A DNA stretch of 64,000 nucleotides from Candidatus Ideonella esbjergensis (GCA_016710065.1 JADJLP010000013.1:186001-250000), one strand, 5' to 3'. Positions 8,400 to 18,249 are shown, counted from the first letter of the stretch. Numbers and translations are program-made. Notes: a model not told the origin generated them from the letters alone.

Positions 8400-11300
8400 T
8401 TAAAACCGCGTGTCCACGCCTTCCAGGTAGGTGTCCACGCGGGCCAGAAAGGCCGTCACGTCCACCGGCTTGGTGACATAGTCGGTGGCGCCCAGCGCAA
8501 AGGCCTGCTCAATGCGCTCGGTGGTGGCATCGGCCGACACCACCACCACTGCCGTGTTCACGGTGCGATCTTGCGCACGCAAGCGCCGCAGCACTTCCAG
8601 GCCATCCAGGTCGGGCAGGTGCATGTCCAGCAGGACCAGGTCGGGCGGGTCGTCCGAGATGGCACTCAGCCCTGCAATGGCCGTGGTGGCCACGGTGAGC
8701 CGGACTTGCGGCCGGCGCGCCAGGATGCCCTGCATCACGATGGCGTTGGTCTCGTTGTCCTCAATGTAGAGCACATGCCGGGTGCGGTAGCGCGGCTCGT
8801 CGGCGCCGTTCAGGTTGGGCACCGCCTGGGTGGCAGCGTCCTGCTCGGGCGCCGCCGGCAGGGTGAGGGTGAAGACCGAGCCCTGCCCCGGCGTGCTGGC
8901 CGCCGTGAGCACGCCGCCCATGGCCTCGGCCAGGCGACGCGAGATCACCAGCCCCAGGCCGGTGCCCTCCACATCGCTGCGCTCGTGGCCCAGACGGTTG
9001 AAGGGCTGGAACAGCTTGGACAGTTGCTCGGCCGTCAGGCCCTGGCCATCGTCGGCCACTGCAACGTCCACCAGACCGGGCGAGCGCGCCTGCACGGCAC
9101 AGCGCACCTGGCCGCCTGGGCGGTTGTACTTGACGGCGTTGGACAGCAGGTTGGTCAGCACCTGGGTGAGCCGCGTGTCGTCGGCCCAGGCAGTGAGCGC
9201 GGGGTTGCAGGCCGAGGTGTCGATGCGCACGCCCCGCTGCTCGGCGGCCTGGGCCACCATGGCGATGCTCTTGTGCAGTGTCGCCGCCACGGGCACTGCG
9301 GTCGTGTCGAGGTTGAGCTGGCCGGCCTCGATGCGCGACAGATCCAGCATCTCGTTGATCAGGCTCAGAAGATGCCAGCCCGCGCGCTGCACCTGCTCGG
9401 TCCACGACAGCTGGCGCTGCGACGGCACCGGATCGCGGTCCATGGTCAGCAACTGGCTGAAGCCCAGGATGGCATTCAGCGGCGTGCGCAGCTCGTGGCT
9501 CATGCGCGAGAGGAACTCGCTCTTGGCGCGGCTGGCGGCCTCGGCGCTCTCGCGGGCGCGCTCGGCGTCGGCCAGCTTCAGGTGCTCGGTGATGTCCTCC
9601 ACCACGCCGGCCACCCGCAGCGGCTTGCCCTGGGTGTCGCGCAGCAGGCTCAGGCCGGTGTGCACCCAGATCAGGCTGCCATCGGCGCGCACCAGGCGCA
9701 CGCGCTGGCGCACCAGCGAGCGTTCGCCGGCCATCAGGGCACGGAGTTGCTCGGCGTCGGCTGCGCGGTCCTCGGGGCAGGTGAGCTCGGCCAGGCTGTG
9801 CTGACACACGCGGGCGGCGTCCATGCCCAGCAACTCGCACAGCTTGGGGTTGGTCTCGCGGATGCGGCCGGCCAGGTCGGTGTAGATCACGCCGATGGGG
9901 ATGTGATCCACGATGTTGCGCCAGCGCTGCTCGCTCTCGCGCAGGGCCAGCTCGGCACGGCGGCGCTCGGCCACCTCGCGGCGCAGATCGGCGGTGCGCT
10001 CGGCCACCGCAGCCTCGATGCGACGCGCCCGGCCGGTGATGGTGAGCAGCAGCGTGGCCAGCATGGTGGCCGAGAGCAGGCCCGTGGCGGCGAACAGCCA
10101 GATCGTCCACGGTGCCTCTTCGGGCAGGTCGCCCTTGCGCGCGCGCAGGCTCAGCTGCCAGTGGCGCCCGCCCACGTCCAGGGTCTGCAGTTGCTCCAGG
10201 GCATCGTCGCGCAAGGGGCTCTTGCAATCGTGGTTGCCTGCCAGACGAGGGCGGGCAGCAGCGGGGTCCAGATCGGTCAGGCACCACTGCAAGTAGGCTG
10301 GCGCGTCGGCCAGCAGCGCGGTCACCGCTTCATTGATCCGCAAGGTCACGAAGACTACGCCCGACAAGGCCGCGCGGCGCTCGACCGCTGTGGCCAGGGG
10401 TGCATCCTGGTACAGCGCCCGGTAGTACACCAAGCCGGTCTCGTCACCCACCGCCTGGGTCAAGCGAAAGCCCTCGGTCACCGCCACCTTGTCGGTCTGC
10501 GCGGCCCGCTCTATGGCCGTCCGCGCTGCCGCCACCGACATGGCATTCACCCCCAAGGCCGAGGCATTGCGGGAGTTGGGCTCAATGCGCAGCACCGCCA
10601 CCACATCCGCATCACCAGCGGTCAGCTCGGGCGCACTGTCGATCCGATTGAAAATGCGGTAAGCGCGCCCTTCTGTGTCGCGCACGCGCTGTACAAAGGC
10701 CTCGATCTGCTCGCGTGGCAAGCGCACGCTGTAGCCCATGGCCGCGATGCTGGGCGACTCCACCAGCCAAGGCTCGACCGCCTGGCGAAAGTCTTTGGCG
10801 TTGACTTCGTCCGAACCGCGGTACAGGCCGCGCAGCGATTCCAGTGCGTGCAGCGGCGTGTGCAAGCCACTCTTCACAGCATGGGCCGCCCGCAAGGCCT
10901 CGCGCTCGAAGCTGCCTTGATTGCGCCGATCATCGCTGTGTGTCACCAGCATGGTGGCCAGCGCCAGCAGCAAGGTCAGCACCAGCATAGGCAGGCCGAC
11001 GGTGAGGCGCCGGCTTTCCCACATCGCGCGGGGCTGCCCGATGAGGGTCAGGACAGGCAAGGTGATGGCCAGCACGCCCAGCGTGTCGCCCAGCCACCAA
11101 GCCAGCGCCACGTTCAGGGCTGCGGCGGGTGGTATGGCCCCAACCCACAGCAACGAGCTGACGCCCACGGTGGCGCTGCACAGGCAGGCCAGTGGGCCGC
11201 CCAGCGCCAGGAAGATCAACGCGTCGCGCGGCAACGACAAATCACGCAAGGCCGCCAGGCGGGGCCGCACCAGCCACGCCCCCAAGGCGGCCTGGCCCAG

Positions 11301-11585
11301 CACGCCCAGGCTCATGGGGACGCCGGTGAGCACACTCGCATTCAGGCCCAGCCCCCGCAGCGAGCCCATGGACACCTCGGCCACCAAGGCTCCCAGCCAG
11401 ATGCCGACCAGGCCCGGCCGCCCCAGCACCAGCGCGGCGGCCAGTGCAATGCCAGCCGCCGGATACAGCGGCGACGCGTACGAAGGCGGCACCCCCAGCA
11501 ACAGCACCATCAGCGCCGCCGCGGCATACGCCAGCGCCGTGAGCAGCACCGTTCGTGTGCCCAGCATCAAGCCTCGTCCAGCCAA
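8400..11585 (-). CDS. Hybrid sensor histidine kinase/response regulator (MASE1-CHASE-PAS-HK-REC)
   Basis: A 1061-residue membrane-bound hybrid kinase. Order of domains: a MASE1 multi-helix membrane sensor (residues about 10-220), a CHASE extracytoplasmic sensor (about 230-430), a transmembrane helix, a PAS/PAC domain (RWRNIVDHIPIGVIYTDLAG), a dimerisation domain with phospho-acceptor histidine in SRMSHELRTPLNAILGFS, an HATPase domain (DDGQGL and GTGLGLVISRRL), and a C-terminal receiver with aspartate in LVLLDMHLPDLDG and lysine in YVTKP. It has no DNA-binding output domain, so it must signal through another protein. No cognate regulator is adjacent. Ligand unknown; CHASE domains bind small molecules. 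Confidence 0.92.
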   Translation of the reverse strand: MAGRGLMLGTRTVLLTALAYAAAALMVLLLGVPPSYASPLYPAAGIALAAALVLGRPGLVGIWLGALVAEVSMGSLRGLGLNASVLTGVPMSLGVLGQAALGAWLVRPRLAALRDLSLPRDALIFLALGGPLACLCSATVGVSSLLWVGAIPPAAALNVALAWWLGDTLGVLAITLPVLTLIGQPRAMWESRRLTVGLPMLVLTLLLALATMLVTHSDDRRNQGSFEREALRAAHAVKSGLHTPLHALESLRGLYRGSDEVNAKDFRQAVEPWLVESPSIAAMGYSVRLPREQIEAFVQRVRDTEGRAYRIFNRIDSAPELTAGDADVVAVLRIEPNSRNASALGVNAMSVAAARTAIERAAQTDKVAVTEGFRLTQAVGDETGLVYYRALYQDAPLATAVERRAALSGVVFVTLRINEAVTALLADAPAYLQWCLTDLDPAAARPRLAGNHDCKSPLRDDALEQLQTLDVGGRHWQLSLRARKGDLPEEAPWTIWLFAATGLLSATMLATLLLTITGRARRIEAAVAERTADLRREVAERRRAELALRESEQRWRNIVDHIPIGVIYTDLAGRIRETNPKLCELLGMDAARVCQHSLAELTCPEDRAADAEQLRALMAGERSLVRQRVRLVRADGSLIWVHTGLSLLRDTQGKPLRVAGVVEDITEHLKLADAERARESAEAASRAKSEFLSRMSHELRTPLNAILGFSQLLTMDRDPVPSQRQLSWTEQVQRAGWHLLSLINEMLDLSRIEAGQLNLDTTAVPVAATLHKSIAMVAQAAEQRGVRIDTSACNPALTAWADDTRLTQVLTNLLSNAVKYNRPGGQVRCAVQARSPGLVDVAVADDGQGLTAEQLSKLFQPFNRLGHERSDVEGTGLGLVISRRLAEAMGGVLTAASTPGQGSVFTLTLPAAPEQDAATQAVPNLNGADEPRYRTRHVLYIEDNETNAIVMQGILARRPQVRLTVATTAIAGLSAISDDPPDLVLLDMHLPDLDGLEVLRRLRAQDRTVNTAVVVVSADATTERIEQAFALGATDYVTKPVDVTAFLARVDTYLEGVDTRF

Positions 11586-11653
11586 ATGGCCCTCCCGCCC
11601 ATGACCCCGACCGCGTTTCCTTCAGACCTGGCGGCCGGGTGAGTGCTGCGATG

Positions 11654-12745
11654 TCAGACGTTGAAGAGGAAGTTCAGCACGTCTCCATCCTTGACCACGT
11701 ATTCCTTGCCTTCGGCGCGCATCTTGCCCGCGTCCTTGGCACCTTGCTCGCCCTTGAACTTGATGAAGTCATCGTAGGCGATGGTCTGGGCGCGGATGAA
11801 GCCGCGCTCGAAATCAGTGTGGATCACGCCGGCCGCCTGCGGCGCGGTGTCGCCCACATGGATGGTCCAGGCACGCACCTCTTTCACGCCGGCGGTGAAA
11901 TAGGTCTGCAGGCCCAGCAGCTTGTAGGCAGCGCGGATCAAACGGTTCAGGCCCGGCTCGTCCTGCCCCATCTCGGCCAGGAACATGGCGCGGTCTTCAT
12001 CGCTCATCTCCGAGAGCTCGGCCTCGGTCTTGGCGCAGATGGCCACCACCGGCGCGTTCTGCTTGGCGGCGTATTCCTTCAACCGGTCCAGGAAGGGGTT
12101 GTTCTCGAATCCGGCTTCATCGACGTTGCCCACGAACATCGCCGACTTGGCGGTGATCAGGCACAGCGGCCGCACCAGCACCCATTCTTCCTTGCTGAAA
12201 CCGATGGAACGCACCGGCAGGGCCTGGTCCAGCGCAGCCTGGCACTTCTCGAGCACCTTCACCAAGGCTGCGGCTTCCTTGTCGCCCGAGCGGGCGGTCT
12301 TGTTGTAGCGGTGCAGGCCCTTCTCCACGGTACCCAGGTCGGCCAGGCACAGCTCGGTCTGAATCACCTCGATGTCGGCAATCGGGTCAACTCGGCCGTT
12401 GACGTGAATCACGTTCTCGTCCTCGAAGCAGCGCACCACGTTGACGATGGCGTCGGTCTCGCGGATGTGGCTGAGAAACTGGTTGCCCAGGCCTTCGCCC
12501 TTGCTGGCACCGGCCACCAGGCCCGCGATGTCGACAAACTCGACGATGGCCGGCAGCACGCGCTCAGGGATCACGATCTTGGCCAGTTCGGCCAGCCGCG
12601 GGTCGGGCACTTCCACCACGCCCACGTTGGGCTCGATGGTGCAGAAGGGGTAGTTCTCGGCGGCAATGCCCGCCTTGGTCAGGGCATTGAACAGGGTGGA
12701 CTTGCCGACATTGGGCAGGCCGACGATGCCGCACTTCAAACTCAT
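11654..12745 (-). CDS. ychF: Redox-regulated ATPase YchF (Obg-like)
   Basis: A 363-residue P-loop NTPase of the Obg/YchF family. The Walker A loop GLPNVGKST is at residues 9-17, switch motif DIAGLVAGASKGEGLGNQF follows, and the C-terminal TGS domain ends with KEYVVKDGDVLNFLFNV. YchF hydrolyses ATP rather than GTP, associates with ribosomes and negatively affects the oxidative stress response in bacteria where it has been studied. Length and ends match the family. It is divergent from the UbiH-like gene at 12864, sharing about 118 bases of upstream DNA. Confidence 0.97.
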   Translation of the reverse strand: MSLKCGIVGLPNVGKSTLFNALTKAGIAAENYPFCTIEPNVGVVEVPDPRLAELAKIVIPERVLPAIVEFVDIAGLVAGASKGEGLGNQFLSHIRETDAIVNVVRCFEDENVIHVNGRVDPIADIEVIQTELCLADLGTVEKGLHRYNKTARSGDKEAAALVKVLEKCQAALDQALPVRSIGFSKEEWVLVRPLCLITAKSAMFVGNVDEAGFENNPFLDRLKEYAAKQNAPVVAICAKTEAELSEMSDEDRAMFLAEMGQDEPGLNRLIRAAYKLLGLQTYFTAGVKEVRAWTIHVGDTAPQAAGVIHTDFERGFIRAQTIAYDDFIKFKGEQGAKDAGKMRAEGKEYVVKDGDVLNFLFNV

Positions 12746-12863
12746 GGGGAACTCTCAAACAAGGGGAGGAAGGGGAGCGGCGCCGCCAAAGACCGTGGCC
12801 AAGGAGATGGGGCCGGCCAGCACCAAACCTCGCATTTTAGGTCTCCTCCCTACAATCCGACCC

Positions 12864-14051
12864 ATGAACTCCTTTGACGTGCGCATCCAGGGCTCTGGCA
12901 TCGTCAGCCGCGCCATGGCGCTGGCCCTGGCCCGCCAGGGCCTGAAGGTGGCCCTGCAGGCACGCCAGGACGTGGCCCCCAGGTCGACGATCACGTCGCC
13001 CGCCCCCCAAGGGGGTATGAGCAAAGTGGCGGAGCCACATTTGCCCATGGCCGAGCGCAGCGCGCCTGATCTGCGCGCCTACGCCCTCAACCCGACTTCG
13101 GTGGCGCTGCTCACGGGCCTGAGGGCCTGGGACGCCCTGCCCGCCGATGCCCGCACCGCCGTGTACGACATGAAGGTGGCCGGCGATGCGCCGGGTGCGC
13201 TGATCGAATTCTCGGCCTGGGCGCAGGCTGTGCCCGAGCTGGCCTGGATCGTGGACGCCGCCGCGCTCGAAGACGTGCTGGACGCCGCCACCCGCTTTGC
13301 GCCACAGGTCACGCTGCAGACCGAGCCAGGCCCCGCTGCGCTCACCATCGTGGCCGAGGGCAAGGCCTCCGAGGCGCGTGCCCGACTGGGCGTGACCTTT
13401 GAGCGCCATGGCTACGGCCACAGTGCCTTGGCTGCCCGATTGGTGTCTGACCAAGCCCATGCCGGCGTGGCCCGGCAATGGTTCCGCGCCCCCGACATCC
13501 TGGCCCTGCTGCCGTTCGACCGTCCCGAGCCCACGCAGTCCTACGGCCTGGTCTGGTCGCTGCCCGAAACCCTGGCCCAAGAGTGGCTGACAGCCCCGGT
13601 GGCTGACTTTGAAGCCGCGCTGAACGAAGCCACCGGGGGGGCCTCCGGCACATTGCGTCTGGTCAGCGAGCGCGCCGCCTGGCCGCTGGCCCTGGGCCAT
13701 GCCAGCGCCCTCACCGGCCCCGGCTGGGCCCTGGTGGGCGACGCGGCCCACGTGGTGCACCCGCTGGCCGGCCAGGGCCTGAACCTGGGTCTGGCCGACG
13801 TGGCCACGCTGGCCGAGGTGCTGGCCGCACGCGAAAGCTGGCGCGAGGTGGGCGATGCCAACCTGCTGCGCCGCTATGCCCGCCGCCGCGCCGGTGCCAC
13901 GCGCCTGATGGCCGGCGCCACCGACGGTTTGTGGCATTTGTTCGCAAACCAGGCCCCGGGGCTGCGGGAACTTCGCAACCACGGCCTGAGTCTGGTCAAT
14001 CATCTCCCCCCGCTCAAGCGCTGGCTCATAGGCCAGGCTTTGGACGTCTGA
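12864..14051 (+). CDS. UbiH/UbiF/COQ6-family FAD-dependent hydroxylase
   Basis: A 395-residue flavoprotein monooxygenase of the family that hydroxylates ubiquinone precursors. The FAD-binding start is VRIQGSGIVSRAMALALARQGLKVAL, and the second FAD motif GWALVGDAAHVVHPLAGQGLNLGLADV is near residue 290. The start at 12864 fits the first conserved residue; the frame is open further upstream without similarity. Odd: about 20 residues at 12979-13050 (SPAPQGGMSKVAEP), rich in a CCCCCCAAGGGGG palindrome, interrupt the usual link to RAYALN, as if a repeat had been inserted in frame. Followed after 19 bases by dsbC. Which hydroxylation step it performs cannot be told. Confidence 0.88.
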   Translation: MNSFDVRIQGSGIVSRAMALALARQGLKVALQARQDVAPRSTITSPAPQGGMSKVAEPHLPMAERSAPDLRAYALNPTSVALLTGLRAWDALPADARTAVYDMKVAGDAPGALIEFSAWAQAVPELAWIVDAAALEDVLDAATRFAPQVTLQTEPGPAALTIVAEGKASEARARLGVTFERHGYGHSALAARLVSDQAHAGVARQWFRAPDILALLPFDRPEPTQSYGLVWSLPETLAQEWLTAPVADFEAALNEATGGASGTLRLVSERAAWPLALGHASALTGPGWALVGDAAHVVHPLAGQGLNLGLADVATLAEVLAARESWREVGDANLLRRYARRRAGATRLMAGATDGLWHLFANQAPGLRELRNHGLSLVNHLPPLKRWLIGQALDV

Positions 14052-14070
14052 GTCTTTTGCAGGAACCCCC

Positions 14071-14832
14071 ATGAACGCCACTTTTCAGCGCACCGCGCGA
14101 CTGCCCCTCTTTTCGCCCCTGGTTGCCGCCGCCCTGGGCTGCCTGCTGGGCCTGGCCGGCACGGGTGCCCGCGCCGACGAGGCCGCCATCCGCAAGGCCC
14201 TGGCCGAGCGCATGCCCAACTTTCCCAACATTGACGAGGTCACGCGCACCCCCATTCCCGGCATCTATGAGCTGCGTCTGGGCACCGAGGTGATCTACTC
14301 GGACGAAACCGGCCAGTACCTGATCCAGGGCTCGCTGCTGGACACCAAGACCAAGACCGACCTGACCAAGGCCCGCGAGGACAAGCTCTCGGCCATCGAC
14401 TTCAACAGCCTGCCGCTGAAGGACGCATTGCTCATCAAGCAAGGCACAGGGCTGCGCAAGGTGGCCGTGTTTGCCGACCCCAATTGCGGCTATTGCAAGC
14501 GCCTGGAGAAAGACCTGCTGACGATCAAGGACGTGACGATCTACACCTTCTTGCTGCCGGTGCTGGGGCCTGACTCGAACGCCAAGTCGAAAGACATCTG
14601 GTGCGCCAAGGATGGCGCCAAGGTCTGGCGCTCTTGGATGGTGGACGGCATGGCCCCGCCAAAATCGGCCGAGAAGTGCGACGCTGGCGTGCTGGAGCGC
14701 AACCTGGCCATGGGCCGCAAGTACCGCGTCAACGGCACCCCGGCTCTGGTGTTCGAGGACGGCACGCGCGCCCCAGGCGCCATCCCCGCAGCGCAAATCG
14801 AAAAGAACCTGAACAACGCCAGAAAGGGCTGA
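14071..14832 (+). CDS. dsbC: DsbC-family periplasmic thiol:disulfide isomerase
   Basis: A 253-residue protein with a signal peptide ending near GTGARADE. An N-terminal dimerisation domain (residues about 35-110: IRKALAERMPNFPNIDEVTRTPIPGIYELRLG) precedes a thioredoxin-like domain with the redox motif C139-G-Y-C142. DsbC shuffles wrong disulfides in the periplasm and is kept reduced by DsbD. A second cysteine pair (WCAKDGAKVWRSWMVDG and AEKCDAG) is also present, as in E. coli DsbC, where it is structural. The gene is 19 bases after the UbiH-like gene and probably shares its transcript. Confidence 0.92.
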   Translation: MNATFQRTARLPLFSPLVAAALGCLLGLAGTGARADEAAIRKALAERMPNFPNIDEVTRTPIPGIYELRLGTEVIYSDETGQYLIQGSLLDTKTKTDLTKAREDKLSAIDFNSLPLKDALLIKQGTGLRKVAVFADPNCGYCKRLEKDLLTIKDVTIYTFLLPVLGPDSNAKSKDIWCAKDGAKVWRSWMVDGMAPPKSAEKCDAGVLERNLAMGRKYRVNGTPALVFEDGTRAPGAIPAAQIEKNLNNARKG

Positions 14833-14889
14833 TGCCTCTCAGCCCCCGTGTCAGCGCGGGCGGGGGTTCCGAGGCGACAATCCGCCCCC

Positions 14890-15345
14890 ATGAATTCGCC
14901 CCACGTCCCCGCACCGCTGCCCCTTGAGCCTCCCCCGCTGGCCCGCCAACTGAGCAGCGCCGGCCTCATTCCCTTCGTGCTGGGGGCCTTGCTGATCTGG
15001 CTGGTCTGGCCTGATGTGCAACCCCACGTCACACTGGCCCTGTCGGCCTATGCCGCCACCGTCATCGCCTTCCTAGGCGGCACCCATTGGGGCATCGCCA
15101 TGCGGGCCGACGCGGCCGGGCCGCGCGCGTTCGGCTGGGCCGTGGTGCCGCCGCTGGTGGCCAGCGTCGCCGTCATCATGCCGGCCTACGCCGGTCTGGT
15201 GGTGCACGGCGTGATGCTGCTGGTCTGCTACGGCCAGGACCGCAAGCTCTACGCTGCACACGGCTACGGCCACTGGCTCACGCTGCGCTTTCGCCTGACA
15301 GCCGTGGCGGCCATGAGTTGTTTCCTGGGCGCGGCGGGCACCTGA
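14890..15345 (+). CDS. DUF3429 membrane protein
   Basis: A 151-residue integral membrane protein of the DUF3429 family, with about four or five hydrophobic helices (SAGLIPFVLGALLIWLVWP, VTLALSAYAATVIAFLGGTHWG, WAVVPPLVASVAVIMPAYAGL, GVMLLVCYGQD). The FLGGTHWGIAM segment is the recognisable family signature. The ATG at 14890 is preferred to one 14 codons upstream because the earlier residues are basic and non-conserved. Its stop is directly followed by the ATG of the M61 peptidase, so the two are translationally coupled. No function is known. Confidence 0.8.
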   Translation: MNSPHVPAPLPLEPPPLARQLSSAGLIPFVLGALLIWLVWPDVQPHVTLALSAYAATVIAFLGGTHWGIAMRADAAGPRAFGWAVVPPLVASVAVIMPAYAGLVVHGVMLLVCYGQDRKLYAAHGYGHWLTLRFRLTAVAAMSCFLGAAGT

Positions 15346-17091
15346 ATGGCCCACATCGCCTACCGCATCGACCTGGCGCTGCGCCACGAGCACCGCTACC
15401 GCGTCACGCTGAACATTCCCCGTCCCGCCGACCAGACCACCCTGAGCCTGCCGGTGTGGATACCCGGCAGCTACATGGTGCGCGAGTTTGGCCGCCACCT
15501 CAGCGGCCTCACGGCCCGCCAGGGCGCACGCGAGGTGCCGCTGACGCAGCTCGACAAGACCACTTGGCGCGCCGACTGCAGTGGCACCGCCGCGCTGGAG
15601 CTGAGCTATGAGGCCTATGCCTACGACAGCTCGGTGCGCACCGCCTTTCTGGACGACCGCCGCGGCTTCTTCAACGCCACCAGCCTGTGCCTGCGCGTGC
15701 ACGACCGCGAGGCAGAGCCGCACAGCCTGCGCATCACCGGCCTGCCCAAAGGCTGGGAGGTGGCCACCGCCATGCCAGCCGTGCCCGGCGCAAAGCACGG
15801 CTACCGCAGCGCCAACTACGACGAGCTGATCGACCACCCCTTCGAGATGGGCGCTTTCTGGCGCGGCCAGTTCGAGGTGGCGGGCGCGCTGCACGAGTTC
15901 GTGGTGGCCGGTGCCTGGCCGGGCTTCGACGGCGAGCGCCTGCTGGCCGACACGAAGCGCATCTGCACCACGCAAATCGCCTTCTGGCATGGCAAGCGCA
16001 AGCCACCGTTCAAGCATTACGTGTTCATGCTCAATGTGGTGGACGAAGGCTATGGCGGCCTGGAGCACCGTGCCAGCACCGCGCTGATCGCCAACCGCCG
16101 CGACCTGCCCCGCCCCGGCCAGGCTGGCCAAAGTGACGGCTATGTGACGCTGCTGGGCCTGATCAGCCACGAATACTTCCACACCTGGAACGTCAAACGC
16201 CTGAAGCCGGCCGAGTTCATGCGCTTCGACTACACGCGCGAGAACTACACCGAGCTGCTGTGGTTCTTTGAGGGCTTCACTTCGTACTACGACGACCTGC
16301 TGCTGCTGCGCGCGGGCCTGATCGATGCGCCGCGCTACCTCAAGCTGCTGGCCAAGACGGTCAACGGCGTGCGCGCCACGCCCGGCCGCCAGGTGCAGAG
16401 CGTGGCCGAGTCCAGCTTCGACGCCTGGGTGAAGTACTACCGCAGCGACGAGAACACGCCCAACAGCACGGTGAGCTACTACACCAAGGGCGCCCTGATC
16501 GCGCTGATGCTGGACCTGCGTTTGCGCACCGCCACCGGCTCGCAGCAATCGCTGGATGAAGTGATGCGCGCGCTGTGGCAACGCTGTGGCGGCGCCGCCC
16601 TCACCGAGGCCGATGTGCTGGCCGAGGTGCAGGCGCGAGGCGGCCAGAAGCTGGCCAACGAGCTGGCCGGCTGGGTGCATGGGCGTGGCGACCTGCCGCT
16701 GGAAGCTGCCCTGGGCACCGTCGGCGTGGCGGTGGAGAACGAGCCCAGCCCCTTCTCGGCGGCACTGGGCCTGAAGCTCTCGGAAGGTGCCTTCACCGGC
16801 GTGCAGATCAAGACCGTGCTGGCGGGCAGCGCCGCCGCGCAGGCAGGCCTCTCGGCCGGCGACGAATTGCTGGCGGTGAACGGCTGGCGCATACGGCGAC
16901 TGGACGATGCCACGCAGTGGGCCGACGCCCGCCAGCCGTTTGAATTGCTGCTGGCGCGCCAACAGCAGGTGCGCAGCGTGGTGGTTCGGCCTGCGGTGGA
17001 TGCCGTGCTCGGCCAACAACTCAAGCTCTCGCCCCAGGCCCAGCCTGCCGCAGCCGTGGCTACGCTGCGCAAGGCCTGGCTGGGTCGCTGA
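15346..17091 (+). CDS. M61-family metallopeptidase with PDZ domain
   Basis: A 581-residue protein of peptidase family M61 (glycyl aminopeptidase type). The zinc motif HEYFH lies at residues 275-279, with the third ligand expected in WFFEGFTSYY (Glu309). An N-terminal beta domain (residues 1-180) precedes it and a PDZ domain sits near residues 480-560 (GVQIKTVLAGSAAAQAGLSAGDELLAVNG). No signal peptide is visible, so it is probably cytoplasmic. It begins immediately after the DUF3429 gene and is followed by a DUF3108 gene after 17 bases. The physiological substrate is unknown. Confidence 0.93.
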   Translation: MAHIAYRIDLALRHEHRYRVTLNIPRPADQTTLSLPVWIPGSYMVREFGRHLSGLTARQGAREVPLTQLDKTTWRADCSGTAALELSYEAYAYDSSVRTAFLDDRRGFFNATSLCLRVHDREAEPHSLRITGLPKGWEVATAMPAVPGAKHGYRSANYDELIDHPFEMGAFWRGQFEVAGALHEFVVAGAWPGFDGERLLADTKRICTTQIAFWHGKRKPPFKHYVFMLNVVDEGYGGLEHRASTALIANRRDLPRPGQAGQSDGYVTLLGLISHEYFHTWNVKRLKPAEFMRFDYTRENYTELLWFFEGFTSYYDDLLLLRAGLIDAPRYLKLLAKTVNGVRATPGRQVQSVAESSFDAWVKYYRSDENTPNSTVSYYTKGALIALMLDLRLRTATGSQQSLDEVMRALWQRCGGAALTEADVLAEVQARGGQKLANELAGWVHGRGDLPLEAALGTVGVAVENEPSPFSAALGLKLSEGAFTGVQIKTVLAGSAAAQAGLSAGDELLAVNGWRIRRLDDATQWADARQPFELLLARQQQVRSVVVRPAVDAVLGQQLKLSPQAQPAAAVATLRKAWLGR

Positions 17092-17108
17092 GGCCCCACT
17101 TCCTGCCA

Positions 17109-18194
17109 ATGCTCGCTGCCGCCCCGAACCCAAGCCGCAGGCGCCTGGCCTTGCTGGCCCTGGGGGCGGTGGTGACGCTGACCCACCTGGCCCTGGGCCA
17201 CTGGTGGTTCCAGCAGCGCATGGGTTTTGGCATGGGTGATGTGCCCGTGAAGGCCATCACCGTGCGTTTGGTGAAAGAACTGGCGCTGGCCCCACCCCCT
17301 CGGGCCACCGCCACGCCACCGACACCACGCCGCACACCACCTGCAGCAGTGGCTGCGGCGCCGCAGGCGGCGGCATCGGCCCCTGAGCCTGCGGCCAGCC
17401 AGGCCGCCGCGCCAGCCGCGCCCACCCACGAACCCCCGGTGGCCGACGACATGGCACTCGACCGCCCCATGGGTGCGCCAGCGATCGACCGCCCCAGCAC
17501 TTCCAGCCCCAGTGCATCCAGCGGCGGCGAGGCGTTCGAGTGGCCGCCCTCCACCCAGTTGCGCTACGACCTGGTGGGCCACTACCGCGGCCCGGTGAAG
17601 GGCTGGGCCGAGGTGAACTGGTTGCGAGATGGCGACCACTACCAGGTAAAACTGGAGCTGCGCGTGCCACCGCTGTTCGGCCGCCGCATCCTCAGTGACG
17701 GGCTTGTGGGCCCCGATGGCCTGGCGCCCCGCCGCTATGACCAGGAAACCGAGATGCTGCTGCGCGATACCGTGCGCGACACCCTGCTGCTGACCGAAGA
17801 CTCGGTGCAGCTCGCCAATGGCCAGCGCACCCGCAGCCTGCCAGGCATGCAGGACACCGCCAGCCAGTTCGTGCAGATGACCTGGCTGTTCATCACCCAG
17901 CCCGAGTTGCTCAAGGTGGGCGGCACGGTGGAGTTTCCGCTGGCCTTGCCGCGCCGCGTGGTGCCCTGGCGCTACGAGGTGGTGGAGCAGGTGCCCATCC
18001 AACTGCCTTTCGGCGAGGCCTGGTGCTTTCACCTCAAGCCCGCAGCGGGCCTGAGCCAGCCGGGCGAGCTGTCCGTCGAAACCTGGGTGGCACCAAGCCT
18101 GCAGTACCTGCCGGTGCGCATCCTGGTGCGCCAGAACGCCGAAACCTACCTGCAGCTGGACTTGAAGTCCGCCCCTTTGCAGGCAGCGCCGTGA
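17109..18194 (+). CDS. DUF3108 protein, probably exported/anchored
   Basis: A 361-residue protein with one N-terminal hydrophobic helix (LALLALGAVVTLTHLALGHWWF), then a proline/alanine-rich low-complexity linker (residues about 55-135), then a DUF3108 domain (FEWPPSTQLRYDLVGHYRGPVKGWAEVNWLRDG to the end). DUF3108 domains are thought to form beta-rich periplasmic folds; function unknown. The anchor-plus-linker design suggests a domain held at a distance from the inner membrane. Same-strand neighbours (M61 peptidase before, enoyl-CoA hydratase 55 bases after) may be co-transcribed. Confidence 0.85.
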   Translation: MLAAAPNPSRRRLALLALGAVVTLTHLALGHWWFQQRMGFGMGDVPVKAITVRLVKELALAPPPRATATPPTPRRTPPAAVAAAPQAAASAPEPAASQAAAPAAPTHEPPVADDMALDRPMGAPAIDRPSTSSPSASSGGEAFEWPPSTQLRYDLVGHYRGPVKGWAEVNWLRDGDHYQVKLELRVPPLFGRRILSDGLVGPDGLAPRRYDQETEMLLRDTVRDTLLLTEDSVQLANGQRTRSLPGMQDTASQFVQMTWLFITQPELLKVGGTVEFPLALPRRVVPWRYEVVEQVPIQLPFGEAWCFHLKPAAGLSQPGELSVETWVAPSLQYLPVRILVRQNAETYLQLDLKSAPLQAAP

Positions 18195-18249
18195 GGCTCA
18201 GCACCTGCCAAAGCCATATCATTCCCCCACCACGTTCCAAGAGCCCACC

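Noticed and set aside
5504..11642. Very long open frames on the plus strand opposite the TonB receptor and hybrid kinase genes
   Set aside because: They are antisense frames kept open by high GC and codon bias; composition is histidine-, glutamine- and arginine-rich without domains.
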